The notes under the pieces: generated by a model | The model's database searches: none | Told to the model about the DNA's origin: nothing | What the model saw: the letters and a program-made list of their open reading frames with translations, nothing else | NCBI GenBank assembly: GCA_028710895.1 | Contig: JAQTTH010000025.1 | Location: 1 to 60,017, forward strand | Direction: 5' to 3' | DNA: 60,017 bases | Source of the DNA: Paludibacter sp. | GTDB taxonomy: Bacteria; Bacteroidota; Bacteroidia; Bacteroidales; Paludibacteraceae | In this document: one piece after another, positions 7,474 to 15,693 of the stretch | Layout of the letters: the number at the start of each line of letters is the position of its first letter | Numbering within the stretch: position 1 is the stretch's first letter | Made by a program: the position numbers and the translations under genes

Positions 7474-8452
7474 GGTTGAATTGCTCCTTAATATGTGTTA
7501 TTAAAAGATGAGCCTGTTTATTTATCGATTCATAAGTGGGATACTTATTATTTGCTAAGGTAACAAATTCTGTAATGTCCATGTATGTTCCTAGCTTTTC
7601 AATTTCTTTTATAGAAACTTTACGTGGAGTTCCCTGAACTTTGAACTCAAATTTCACATCTTCATATTCTATGTCTTCTACAATATAGAATGAAGATTTA
7701 TCGCTTTTATTCATTACATTAAACCATTGAGATATATTGAATAAATTATTGCGCTTAGCATTATAAACAACTTCAATATTATCTACATTTTCATCTGAAA
7801 CTTGTCCATTCGATAATTTAGAAACATGTAAGTCTTCTTTCCTTACTTTTTCAAAAATTATCTTCTTTGCTCCACCTGTTACATATTTCAAATGATCGTT
7901 GACTAATTTTTTTAATACAAGTGGTCTAACTTTTAATACACAATCATCATCAATCTTTGGTGCTGTATAAAGTCTAAGTTTACTTTCAATCAGACTATAA
8001 ATACCCAAATTCCCGATACGTTCTACAATCAAGAATCCTAATTTTGAATTCTCTGGGAGATAAAACATAAAATAAAATGGATATAAAATCGATTCTGTAA
8101 TTTTTTTAGTATGAGATGGTTTACCTGTTAATACATCAACAATATTTTCTTCGGTACCATAATCACCAGATTCAATAATACCAGTTATATATCTTCCATT
8201 CGCAAATAATTGATCTTTAGAGTCAATATTCATTATTCTAAAAACTCTTTCATTCTCATCATCTTTTTGAATTTGAGATATACCTTGTTCTGTATTTTCA
8301 GTTGGGACATATTTCCATGTTTTTAATAAGCCATTTACAATCTTTAGCAGGTCAGTTCCGTTCATAAAATCTGAAAGAACTTCATAGTTTTTTTTGTCTC
8401 TTCTCTTGTTAATCGTGATTTGGTAAAGTGATAAATTAAAGTTTTTCGCCAT
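7460..8452 (-). CDS. uncharacterised partner of the AbiC-like protein
   Basis: 330 aa, not recognised. Soluble by composition, with mixed alpha/beta character and no catalytic signature I can name. Notable are the N-terminal LSLYQITINKRR, a central YPFYFMFYLPENSKLGFLIVERIGNLGIYSLI block and a C-terminal helical tail. It overlaps the AbiC-like gene by 14 bases in the same direction and both lie in one cassette-like unit, which suggests a two-component defence system with this protein as sensor or regulator of the membrane effector. That role is inference from arrangement only. Confidence 0.6.
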   Translation of the reverse strand: MAKNFNLSLYQITINKRRDKKNYEVLSDFMNGTDLLKIVNGLLKTWKYVPTENTEQGISQIQKDDENERVFRIMNIDSKDQLFANGRYITGIIESGDYGTEENIVDVLTGKPSHTKKITESILYPFYFMFYLPENSKLGFLIVERIGNLGIYSLIESKLRLYTAPKIDDDCVLKVRPLVLKKLVNDHLKYVTGGAKKIIFEKVRKEDLHVSKLSNGQVSDENVDNIEVVYNAKRNNLFNISQWFNVMNKSDKSSFYIVEDIEYEDVKFEFKVQGTPRKVSIKEIEKLGTYMDITEFVTLANNKYPTYESINKQAHLLITHIKEQFNHEKE

Positions 8453-8540
8453 TCTTGTATGATTTATATTATTACAATTTTCTTTAAATGAGTATAATAG
8501 TATTTAGTTTCTCGATCTTTTCATTTTTTTTCAGCCTTCT

Positions 8541-8680
8541 GACTAACGACCGAGGCTATGGGCATTGGCGGTTGGCGGTTGGTGGGAGCGTTCGCTGTCG
8601 TGAAACGACAAAGTGAATGCGGGAGCAAAACTGCCGGAATGCACATCAGCCAGCCGATGAACATACGAGGTGTGTTAGGT
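8541..8680 (-). repeat. attC-like element after the 401-aa gene
   Basis: On the minus strand it runs from ACCTAAC (complement of 8674-8680, a perfect RYYYAAC inverse core) to GTTAGTC (complement of 8541-8547, six of seven to GTTRRRY). It begins nine bases after the TAA of the upstream gene. The two halves are partly complementary, for example ATGGGCATTGGC near 8558-8569 against GCCGATGAACAT near 8653-8664. It shares a roughly 60-base block with 6450-6538. Confidence 0.6.
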
Positions 8681-8688
8681 GTAGTTTT

Positions 8689-9894
8689 TTAATAGTTGTC
8701 GTAATAAAAATCATCTATAAATGGCTGCTCTATTTCAGGTGACCAACTTAAAATATCAAAATTAGACCTCGTCAATACTCCATTTTTAGAATTTGGATTT
8801 AAAAATATATATGTGTCGAAAATATCTTTTTCTGTTTTAAGAACAGAGTTGTCATGTATAAAGACAATGCCGGAAATTAAACTTGCAATGTCAGATATTT
8901 TTAAATTTATGTTTGCTAATTCTGGATAAATCTCTGCCATATCTGTTGAATCTTTTGTTAATTCAATAAAGATACGACGTGATAAAGACCGATAAAATGT
9001 ATTAAGAAACTCTGGTGAGGTATTTAGTTCTTGATTAAACCATGGATTAACAACAAAAGTAATTAAACTTGGCTTATTAGTGAGTAATTTATTATAATAG
9101 TCTAAGATTTTATATTTATAATCAAAGGCTAGACTATATGGTTCCATAATTCTCATTGTAGATAAAATTGTCAATTTATCTTTTTTCGTGTATTCAATTC
9201 TAAACGAAGCAGTTGTGCCACTCTGTAGTTTGTGATTATAAATTGATTTCTTTGTGTCTATACAATTTACAAGTTCGTCAATCAAATTTCCAAATTGCAA
9301 TTCATATATAAAATCTTTCTTTGTTCTCAGATAGTCAACTTCATATAGATTATCTATTCCAATTAAATAATGTTGATTTGTTGTTTTTGATTTTACTCTA
9401 TTAAGAATTTGGTCTACTAATTCTGTATGTGTTGGGATTAGTGACTTGACATCGGTATAAATTTTTCTTGTATGTAATTGAAGGCTAATATCAATATCAA
9501 TTTCCTGTTGTCCGACTTTCTTTGCAATACTATCTTCAAATTCGTCTACGCTTCCTCTATCAATGAATTTTATATTTCTCAAGTTCTCAAATTGTATCCA
9601 ATAATCCAAAGCAACTAATTCTGAATACGGACCAGACCATTTGTATCCTTTTAGTTGCCCAATTTGTTTAGCTGTGTTTATTATTTCACTTATTATTTCT
9701 GGTGAGGTTTTAGAGAAATAGTTGTTTATTCTCATTAATCTCTCTATAAAATTGGCCTTAAATACATGATATTCATCTGTACTATTAAGTGCTCCAATAC
9801 AATTATTGGTTACTTTATTGTTTGTAAAACTAATTGTTTGTCCAAATATGTCTTCTAATATTATCTTGTAATTTTCTACTTGTGTCATATTCAT
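8689..9894 (-). CDS. hypothetical protein, possible PD-(D/E)XK nuclease fold
   Basis: 401 aa, no family recognised with confidence. GPYSELVALDYW near residue 83, EIDIDISLQLHTRKIYTDVKSL near 132-153 contain the spaced acidic residues and DVK triad seen in PD-(D/E)XK nucleases: E in a first helix, D on one strand, DxK on the next. The remainder is helical with no other motif. It is alone between an upstream GTTAGGT site and a downstream attC-like element, as a single-gene cassette. Given the neighbouring AbiC-like unit, a defence role is plausible. The nuclease call is inferred from motif spacing. Confidence 0.45.
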   Translation of the reverse strand: MNMTQVENYKIILEDIFGQTISFTNNKVTNNCIGALNSTDEYHVFKANFIERLMRINNYFSKTSPEIISEIINTAKQIGQLKGYKWSGPYSELVALDYWIQFENLRNIKFIDRGSVDEFEDSIAKKVGQQEIDIDISLQLHTRKIYTDVKSLIPTHTELVDQILNRVKSKTTNQHYLIGIDNLYEVDYLRTKKDFIYELQFGNLIDELVNCIDTKKSIYNHKLQSGTTASFRIEYTKKDKLTILSTMRIMEPYSLAFDYKYKILDYYNKLLTNKPSLITFVVNPWFNQELNTSPEFLNTFYRSLSRRIFIELTKDSTDMAEIYPELANINLKISDIASLISGIVFIHDNSVLKTEKDIFDTYIFLNPNSKNGVLTRSNFDILSWSPEIEQPFIDDFYYDNY

Positions 9895-9936
9895 TTAGTC
9901 TTGTATCGTATATTGTTTTTACTTTTTTAAAATTAC

Positions 9937-9943
9937 ACCTAAC
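9937..9943 (-). other. cassette-boundary core site
   Basis: On the minus strand GTTAGGT matches the integron core GTTRRRY exactly, and the following GTAATTTT resembles the flank of the 8674-8680 site. It lies 43 bases before the start of the 8689-9894 gene, where an insertion boundary would be expected. Confidence 0.45.
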
Positions 9944-10288
9944 ATCTATATATGCGCTACTCAAAACTATATATCGCAACTAAATTGTGTATATAGCTGT
10001 ATGTATTAGCAGTAATTTATTATTCATATGACAAACAGACATTTTCGAAAAATAAAAATCCCTGTATTATCAAGCAGATCCAATTTAGAAACTGGTTGTT
10101 TGTTATTTCTAACTTTAATCAAACCCCAAAGATAGAAACTATTTTTCACACTCTTGCCTGTTTTTTTAATTAATTATCCCCTGTAACGTCAGGTAGTATG
10201 TTAGTTCGAAAACTTTGGCAGCCATACGGTTGTATAGCGTGTACTCTATATTACTTGAAGGTTATTCTATGATTTTCTTGTTTATCTG
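9944..10288. other. non-coding stretch without recognised features
   Basis: I see no gene, terminator or clear repeat here. A 68-codon open frame starting at 10215 overlaps the promoter and RNA described next and has no family features. Confidence 0.5.
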
Positions 10289-10319
10289 TTTGCTAAACAG
10301 AAGAATCTTCCTAAATTTG
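10289..10319 (+). promoter_or_regulatory. promoter of the rteC leader RNA
   Basis: TTTG (10289-10292), 19 bases, then TAAATTTG (10312-10319): an exact Bacteroidota -33/-7 pair. Transcription should begin near 10326. Confidence 0.65.
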
Positions 10320-10325
10320 CAAATC

Positions 10326-10541
10326 ATTCAAAACAACTCGTCAATTGTAGCGACAATTGCATTACATATTAATAAAGCGTTCGCTTTTATTCCTGTTCTT
10401 GAAACATCGACACTTTCATAAGCAAATTGGAATAAGTTAGTAAACGCCTGCGTCAAATGGCGTGGGCTTTAACTTGTTACTTTTGCTAGGCAGTCGATGG
10501 CCTCAAGAGCGTGACGGGTTAAATAACCCACGCTTTTTTTT
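10326..10541 (+). ncRNA. candidate structured RNA upstream of rteC
   Basis: A predicted transcript of about 215 bases with many self-complementary segments: hairpins CAATTGT/ACAATTG (10342-10359) and AAAGCG/CGCTTT (10374-10387), then a nested long hairpin with stems CATCGAC/GTCGATG (10405-10411, 10493-10499), AGCAAA/TTTGCT (10421-10426, 10482-10487), AAGTTA/TAACTT (10434-10439, 10470-10475) and CGCC/GGCG (10445-10448, 10459-10462). It ends in an intrinsic terminator. GCGTGGG (10460-10466) could also pair with the terminator's CCCACGC, giving an alternative fold. It could be a small RNA or an attenuating leader for rteC. I recognise no known RNA family. Confidence 0.55.
10509..10541 (+). terminator. 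intrinsic terminator directly before rteC
   Basis: GCGT, a three-base bulge, GGGTTA, AA loop, TAACCC, ACGC, then eight T's (10534-10541). The T-run ends at the base before the first possible ATG (10542) of the rteC frame. Confidence 0.7.
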
Positions 10542-10580
10542 ATGTCTTACCGTGAAGACTTACGACTAAAACTATATCAC

Positions 10581-11147
10581 ATGAACGATTTTATAACTAA
10601 ACTCAACAAAGACCTCAGTTCCAGGTTGCAAGACATCGACTTGGAAGAACCGGATCTCATTAGGAAAACTCAAAAATCTATTCGTTGCACAAAAGATGCC
10701 TTGACTCAGCTCAGAGCATTCACTATTCAACATACTTTTTGCAATGATGCTGAAGAAATTCTTTTTTTCAAAAAGATAAAGCCGGAACTATTCAGCAAAC
10801 TTATTTACTACGTAAAAATCCTCAATATCGAAAGCCGCAGACCAGTTGGAAACCGCGAAATACAAAAAACCTATCTACAACAGGAGCTTGAAAAACTCAC
10901 TTTCTTTTTCAATAACCATCTCGAATTTTATCAATATTACCGTATGAACTCAACATATCTCGATGATAAATACTTCATACGAGGCAAGGAAGATCTAAAC
11001 CTGTACCAGGACACGCTGATGTCTTACATCGATCCGGATTTTTCAACTAGTCACGATTATATGGTATCCAAAATCATTGCCAACGATCGGCTCAAAGTAT
11101 TTTTGAGTATCGAGATCGAAGCTCTGTCTATAAAAGCTGTAAAATAA
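10581..11147 (+). CDS. rteC: truncated RteC-family protein
   Basis: About 188 aa from the Met at 10581. The frame is open from an ATG at 10542, but that ATG abuts a terminator T-run, and the full-length copy at 25925 starts at the position matching 10581. RteC is the regulator required for excision of CTnDOT-type conjugative transposons. Family blocks are clear: ELFSKLIYYVKILNIESRRP, ELEKLTFFFNNHLEFYQYYR, TYLDDKYFIRGKEDL and FSTSHDYMVSKIIANDRL. The protein stops after IKAVK, about 85 residues before the end of the second copy and exactly where that copy carries the CCCAATTGGG repeat, so it looks like a rearrangement product lacking the C-terminal domain. Confidence 0.8.
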   Translation: MNDFITKLNKDLSSRLQDIDLEEPDLIRKTQKSIRCTKDALTQLRAFTIQHTFCNDAEEILFFKKIKPELFSKLIYYVKILNIESRRPVGNREIQKTYLQQELEKLTFFFNNHLEFYQYYRMNSTYLDDKYFIRGKEDLNLYQDTLMSYIDPDFSTSHDYMVSKIIANDRLKVFLSIEIEALSIKAVK

Positions 11148-11180
11148 ATCTGTATACTGCACATCATTATGTCAAAACTC

Positions 11181-11208
11181 TTGACATAAAAATAAAATCA
11201 TATCTTTG
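11181..11208 (+). promoter_or_regulatory. promoter of the first araC gene
   Basis: TTG (11181-11183) followed after 17 bases by TATCTTTG (11201-11208), 38 bases before the start codon. Confidence 0.5.
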
Positions 11209-11245
11209 CTAATTATAAAAATCAAGAAAGATTATTTCTTCCATT

Positions 11246-12178
11246 ATGTCGAACAAGCTATCAAAAGATATTATTGTAGAGGATTTACACAAGTTGTACG
11301 AAACTCTGGGGCTACCGCTTGATCTGACGGAAACTTCATCGGGCTTCACTGTGCATTACTTGCAGGATACATTCAAAGAGTTACCTTATACATCGCCGCC
11401 ATTCCGTCCTAATTATTTTAGTTTCCTTTTCATCAAAGATGCTTTCGGAAAATATACTATCGACGATAAAAGCTTTCCTGTAGAACCGAGAACTGTTTAT
11501 TTCACGAATCCCGGAAACTACCGGATTTTTGAATGGCATAAAATCACGGATACTTGCCTGATTACTTTTAATGAAGCGTTTCTAAAAGTGTATGTCCATG
11601 CAGATATTTTCGACCATTTTTCTTTCTTGCTGACAGAGACGGTGGAACCACGAAAACTTACCGAAACGCAATTTGAAGTTATTGAGAAGCTCTATCGCTT
11701 TATCCACGAACAGCATCTTTCCAATTCGCCTTACAAGGATCAGATCATTGGCAGCTTAACTGTTGCTTTGCTTCTTAAAATCAAAGAGTATTTCTTTCAG
11801 GATTACAATCCTATTTATGAAGGAAACAGAAGCTCACTGATTGTAAAGACCTTCAAACTAAACTTAGAGACTCATCTCCGTGAACTTATTGCAGGCAAAA
11901 CCGACAAACAATTACGTGTTCAGGATTATGCTGATATGCAGGCGTTACATGTCAACTATTTATCTAATGTAATAAGTGCAAAAACGGGAAAAACCATAAG
12001 TGCCTGGATTGCCGACAAAACCATTTCCGAAGCCAGAGTACTTTTGCAAAATCCACAGTTAAGCATCAAAGAAATTGCAAATCGCTTGGGTTTTGTTGAA
12101 GCTCCACATTTCAGTAACTACTTCAAAAAGAATACAACACAAAGTCCCGTGGAGTATCGTAAAACGTATTCTAATTAG
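11246..12178 (+). CDS. AraC-family transcriptional regulator
   Basis: 310 aa. The C-terminal 100 residues hold the two HTH motifs: YADMQALHVNYLSNVISAKTGKTISAWI and LSIKEIANRLGFVEAPHFSNYFKKNTTQSPVEYRK, the second being the highly conserved AraC signature. The N-terminal 190 residues form the cupin-like ligand-binding region with no metal motif. A 119-base segment encoding the last 39 residues is repeated at 13332-13450, behind an inserted DUF4238 gene. It probably controlled the oxidoreductase cluster that follows. Confidence 0.88.
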   Translation: MSNKLSKDIIVEDLHKLYETLGLPLDLTETSSGFTVHYLQDTFKELPYTSPPFRPNYFSFLFIKDAFGKYTIDDKSFPVEPRTVYFTNPGNYRIFEWHKITDTCLITFNEAFLKVYVHADIFDHFSFLLTETVEPRKLTETQFEVIEKLYRFIHEQHLSNSPYKDQIIGSLTVALLLKIKEYFFQDYNPIYEGNRSSLIVKTFKLNLETHLRELIAGKTDKQLRVQDYADMQALHVNYLSNVISAKTGKTISAWIADKTISEARVLLQNPQLSIKEIANRLGFVEAPHFSNYFKKNTTQSPVEYRKTYSN

Positions 12179-12284
12179 CACGCGTACAACATTTTATCAA
12201 TCATATTGATATTGTAATTAATCTGAATGTAAAAAGAGTTTACAATAGAACTAAAGCTATTGAACAAGACTTTTAAACAAATTA

Positions 12285-13334
12285 ATGACTGACAAGAAAA
12301 AACATCACTATATCCCAAGATTTTACCTGAAAAAGTTTTCTGTAAATAATGAAGGCAAACTCATCGGATTGTACAATCATGATAAAAATGTTTTTGTACA
12401 AAATGCTCAACTAAAGCATCAGGCCTACGAAAACTTCCTTTATGGAGAAGATGATGAAATAGAAAATGGCTTAGCTGAAATTGAAAACAATATAGCCAAG
12501 ATGTTTTATTATTGGACAGAAGAAAAACTACTTTATCCACCTCCCATTGAATCTAACGGCTTCAAATTATTGAAGCGATTTATTTTGTATCAGACATTTA
12601 GAACCCCAAAGTCCGGTAATGATATCATGGAGTCTCTTAATCAGGGCTTAAAAACTGTGGTAAAAGAGATTAGGCCAGATATGTGGGATAAAGTGAAAGA
12701 TGGAAATTTTGTACATAAAAATCCTGTTTTACTAAGTCTTCTACATTCTATAAAGTACGAATATCTTTTAGACTATCTGGATTGCAAATTTATAGTGAAT
12801 CTTTCTCCGCTGTCATTTGTTACTTCTGATTCACCGGTAATTCTTTATAACCAATTAATGGAAAATGCAGGAAATTATGTTGGAGCAACAGGACTTGTGG
12901 CAAAGGGGCTTCAGGTGTTTTATCCTATACATCCAAGATTAATGATTTGTCTGTATGATGCAAATGTCTATGATTTTGGTAATGGCTGTATTAATTGTTG
13001 TGGTACTGAATCTGTTGAAGAAGTACATCAATTAAATGCTCTTCAATTTGTCAACAGCAAAGCTCAACTTTTTTTTGATGATAATATATCAGAAGAATAT
13101 ATAAAGATGTTGTGTAATGGATATGATGAATATAGAATGACATCAAAAACAATAAATAGTATTATCAACGATGGTGCTAAGAAATTCTTCTTTATGAGTT
13201 CAGAAGATGCACGTATAGATTTGAGTTTAGATTTCTTCAAATTTAAAGTCAATCCGAACGATTATAAAGATGAAATTGTTCCTTTAAGAGATCCATCTTT
13301 TGAACGCCCTATAAAAAAGATAAACTTCAGCTAA
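12285..13334 (+). CDS. DUF4238-family protein
   Basis: 349 aa. The N-terminus KKHHYIPRFYLKKFS is the signature of DUF4238, followed by a conserved FVTSDSPVILYN segment near residue 185 and a C-terminal alpha/beta region. The biochemical role of DUF4238 is unknown to me; members are often found on islands near defence genes. Its stop codon TAA is also the first three bases of the repeated araC 3' fragment, so the gene sits exactly between an intact araC and a duplicated araC tail. This strongly suggests insertion as a unit. Confidence 0.85.
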   Translation: MTDKKKHHYIPRFYLKKFSVNNEGKLIGLYNHDKNVFVQNAQLKHQAYENFLYGEDDEIENGLAEIENNIAKMFYYWTEEKLLYPPPIESNGFKLLKRFILYQTFRTPKSGNDIMESLNQGLKTVVKEIRPDMWDKVKDGNFVHKNPVLLSLLHSIKYEYLLDYLDCKFIVNLSPLSFVTSDSPVILYNQLMENAGNYVGATGLVAKGLQVFYPIHPRLMICLYDANVYDFGNGCINCCGTESVEEVHQLNALQFVNSKAQLFFDDNISEEYIKMLCNGYDEYRMTSKTINSIINDGAKKFFFMSSEDARIDLSLDFFKFKVNPNDYKDEIVPLRDPSFERPIKKINFS

Positions 13335-13450
13335 GCATCAAAGAAATTGCAAATCGCTTGGGTTTTGTTGAAGCACCTCATTTCAGTAACTATTTCAAAA
13401 AGAATACTTCACAAAGTCCTGTGGAGTACCGCAAACTACATTCTCAATAA
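13332..13450 (+). pseudogene. duplicated 3' fragment of araC
   Basis: 119 bases matching 12060-12178 of the upstream araC, same length; the first 43 bases are identical and the rest carries about 15 differences. It would encode the second HTH and end with its own TAA (13448-13450), but has no start codon. The match extends from the DUF4238 stop to the araC stop. Confidence 0.85.
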
Positions 13451-13546
13451 ACTTCTTAGATATTTACATCTCTTCCTTTATTTCTTGTACGTTTCCTGAT
13501 AGGTTCATGGGCGATCTTTGTATCGTCAAATTTAAAACAAAAAATT

Positions 13547-14287
13547 ATGAACTCATTAAATGGAAAAGTAGTACTTATTACCGGTTCCTCAAGGGGAATC
13601 GGCGCAGAAGTAGCAAAAGTAGTTGCTCAGTCAGGAGCAAAAGTGATTATCAACTATGCCGGAGGAAAAGATGCGGCCGAGAAAGTAGTTTCAGAGATTA
13701 ACTCTAATGGTGGTGAGTCCATTGCCATACAAGCCAATGTAAGTATTTCATCGGACGTCACAAGGCTGTTCGATCAGTCGATCGCACATTTTGGAAAAAT
13801 TGATGTGCTAATCAACAATGCCGGTATCATGTTCAATAAGTTGATTAAAGACACGCAGGATGATGATATTGATAGAATTTTAGATGTAAATGTCAAAGGT
13901 GTACTTTATGCATTGCGTGAAGCCGCAACAAAACTGGCAGATAACGGAAGTATCATCAATTTCTCCACATCTGTAAACCGTCTCATGTTACCCACTTATG
14001 GCCCTTATGTTGCCACCAAGGCAGCTGTTGAACAACTAACCCGTGTATTTGCCAAAGAAATTGGTTCTCGTGGCATAAATGTAAACTCCGTATCACCTGG
14101 TCCAACCAACACAGAACTGTTTATGACAGGTAAGCCTGATCAGGTAGTAGCTCATTTGGCAAGTCTTTCAGCATTCAACCGTATTGGAGAACCTGAAGAT
14201 ATAGCTCGTGTAGTAGCATTTCTGGCAAGCGACGACGCTAAATGGATTTCTGCCCAGAATATTGGCATAAATGGCGGAATGGCTTAA
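13547..14287 (+). CDS. SDR-family oxidoreductase
   Basis: 246 aa, a classical short-chain dehydrogenase. Cofactor motif TGSSRGIG at 13-20, NNAG near 89, the catalytic Tyr-Lys pair in YVATK near 158 and the PG motif (VSPGPTNT) near 182. It resembles FabG-like and sugar or alcohol dehydrogenases; the substrate cannot be assigned. The cofactor is NAD(P)H. It is followed 21 bases later by a DUF1097 membrane protein and then a second SDR, so the three are probably one transcript. Confidence 0.88.
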   Translation: MNSLNGKVVLITGSSRGIGAEVAKVVAQSGAKVIINYAGGKDAAEKVVSEINSNGGESIAIQANVSISSDVTRLFDQSIAHFGKIDVLINNAGIMFNKLIKDTQDDDIDRILDVNVKGVLYALREAATKLADNGSIINFSTSVNRLMLPTYGPYVATKAAVEQLTRVFAKEIGSRGINVNSVSPGPTNTELFMTGKPDQVVAHLASLSAFNRIGEPEDIARVVAFLASDDAKWISAQNIGINGGMA

Positions 14288-14308
14288 TCTTAAATAAATA
14301 ACATAGAT

Positions 14309-14782
14309 ATGAAAACATTATCAACCGCCCTGATTATGGGCTTCTTTGGGGCTTTGGCAGTATTTGTTTCAGTTTCCTTACAGTTTCCTACATGGATTTT
14401 ATTCATTGCCTGGGTAAGCTATTACCTGTTTGGAAAATCATTAAAAACATCCGTTATTTCCCTTATTCCTATTGCCTTTGGGGTGTTTATGGGTGTAGCC
14501 ATACAATTTATAGCAAAAGGCTTGTCCGAGATAGTTGGACAGCTTGGGTTTCCGTTAGTCGTGTTCGTTTTTATTGGGTCGCTGGCATATTTGTCTAAGG
14601 TTGAAATATTCAGCAACATTCCAGCATGGTTTATCGGGCTGATTATCTTTTTTGGGGCACACCCTCCAATGGAATCCCTTCCAATCTTGATACTTTTTAT
14701 ACCGGTTATTGCTGGGGTTCTGTTTGCTTTTTTGAACGACAGCGCAGTAAGTATGGCAGTTAAAAAAATTACAAAAAAATAA
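14309..14782 (+). CDS. DUF1097 inner-membrane protein
   Basis: 157 aa with about five hydrophobic segments covering almost the whole chain (residues 6-25, 30-45, 50-68, 78-95, 104-118, 124-145) and a basic C-terminus AVKKITKK. This matches small DUF1097 membrane proteins (YcdZ-like). No transport motif is seen. It lies between two SDR genes with 21- and 7-base gaps and is clearly co-transcribed. Role unknown. Confidence 0.75.
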   Translation: MKTLSTALIMGFFGALAVFVSVSLQFPTWILFIAWVSYYLFGKSLKTSVISLIPIAFGVFMGVAIQFIAKGLSEIVGQLGFPLVVFVFIGSLAYLSKVEIFSNIPAWFIGLIIFFGAHPPMESLPILILFIPVIAGVLFAFLNDSAVSMAVKKITKK

Positions 14783-14789
14783 ATGAAAA

Positions 14790-15542
14790 ATGAACAGTTT
14801 AAGAAATAAAGTAGCCGTAATAACCGGCTCAGCTCGTGGGCTTGGCAAAGCCATTGCCGAAAGGTATGCTGCTTTGGGAGCAAATATCGTAATCAACTAT
14901 TCTAAAGACAAAGTATCGGCCGATGAAGTTGTTAGTAACATCCAGGCAATGGGTGTCAATGTCATCTCGGTACAGGCAGATGTTAGTAAAGTCGCAGATA
15001 TTGAGCGTTTATTCACTGAAGCAAAAAATGCTTTTGGAAAGATTGATATTGTGGTGGCTAATGCCGGTATTGAAATGGTGGAAACGCCGGTCATCGAATT
15101 TACAGAAGAACAATTTGATCGATTGTTTTCAATAAATACCAAAGGAGCGTATTTCACTATGCAGCAAGCTGCTAAAAACGTTGAAGATAATGGTCGTATC
15201 ATTTACATAGCTTCCAGTACAACAGCCTTTCCTGTTGCTGGTATGGCAGTGTATGGCGGCAGCAAGACTACACCTCGCTACATGGTTGACGTGTTGTCCA
15301 AGGAAATAGCCCACAGAGGAGTAACTGTGAATACTATTATTCCATTTGCGGTGGATCATTCCGGTATTTTCGTAGATCCGGAGGCTTATCCGGAATTGAG
15401 GAAATCATTAGTGGATAGTTGTCCTATGGGTCGATTGGCAGAAGTGGAAGATGTTGCCAACATTGCTGAGTTCTTTGCGAGCGATCTTTCTTCCTTTGTG
15501 AATGGGCAGCATTTGTTGGTCAATGGTGGAGCAACCCAATAA
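14790..15542 (+). CDS. SDR-family oxidoreductase
   Basis: 250 aa. TGSARGLG at 12-19, VANAG near 90, YGGSK near 154 and a C-terminal SFVNGQHLLVNGG typical of FabG-like SDRs, whose final residues line the tetramer interface. It is paralogous to the SDR at 13547 in fold but clearly diverged. The gene begins 7 bases after the DUF1097 gene, so the trio 13547-15542 forms an operon. Substrate unknown. Confidence 0.87.
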   Translation: MNSLRNKVAVITGSARGLGKAIAERYAALGANIVINYSKDKVSADEVVSNIQAMGVNVISVQADVSKVADIERLFTEAKNAFGKIDIVVANAGIEMVETPVIEFTEEQFDRLFSINTKGAYFTMQQAAKNVEDNGRIIYIASSTTAFPVAGMAVYGGSKTTPRYMVDVLSKEIAHRGVTVNTIIPFAVDHSGIFVDPEAYPELRKSLVDSCPMGRLAEVEDVANIAEFFASDLSSFVNGQHLLVNGGATQ

Positions 15543-15693
15543 ATATAGCAATTCAGGACTTGTGATGCAATGTTTCTCCCCTATTTCCCGCAAACGGATA
15601 CAATTTGAGTGGATTGGGAAACTTTTATGATGTTTATGTTCCGCAATTTTGCACAATATAAAAAATTGAGTCATAAATATTAAAATCAATCTT

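Noticed and set aside
6450-9943. Insertion sequence ends around the cassette-like units
   Set aside because: No transposase and no target duplications; the gene-to-element geometry fits cassettes better.
10215-10421. 68-codon frame before rteC
   Set aside because: It spans the promoter and the structured RNA and shows no family features.
14422-15359. Long minus-strand frames opposite the DUF1097 and SDR genes
   Set aside because: Shadow frames of clear plus-strand genes with full family motifs.
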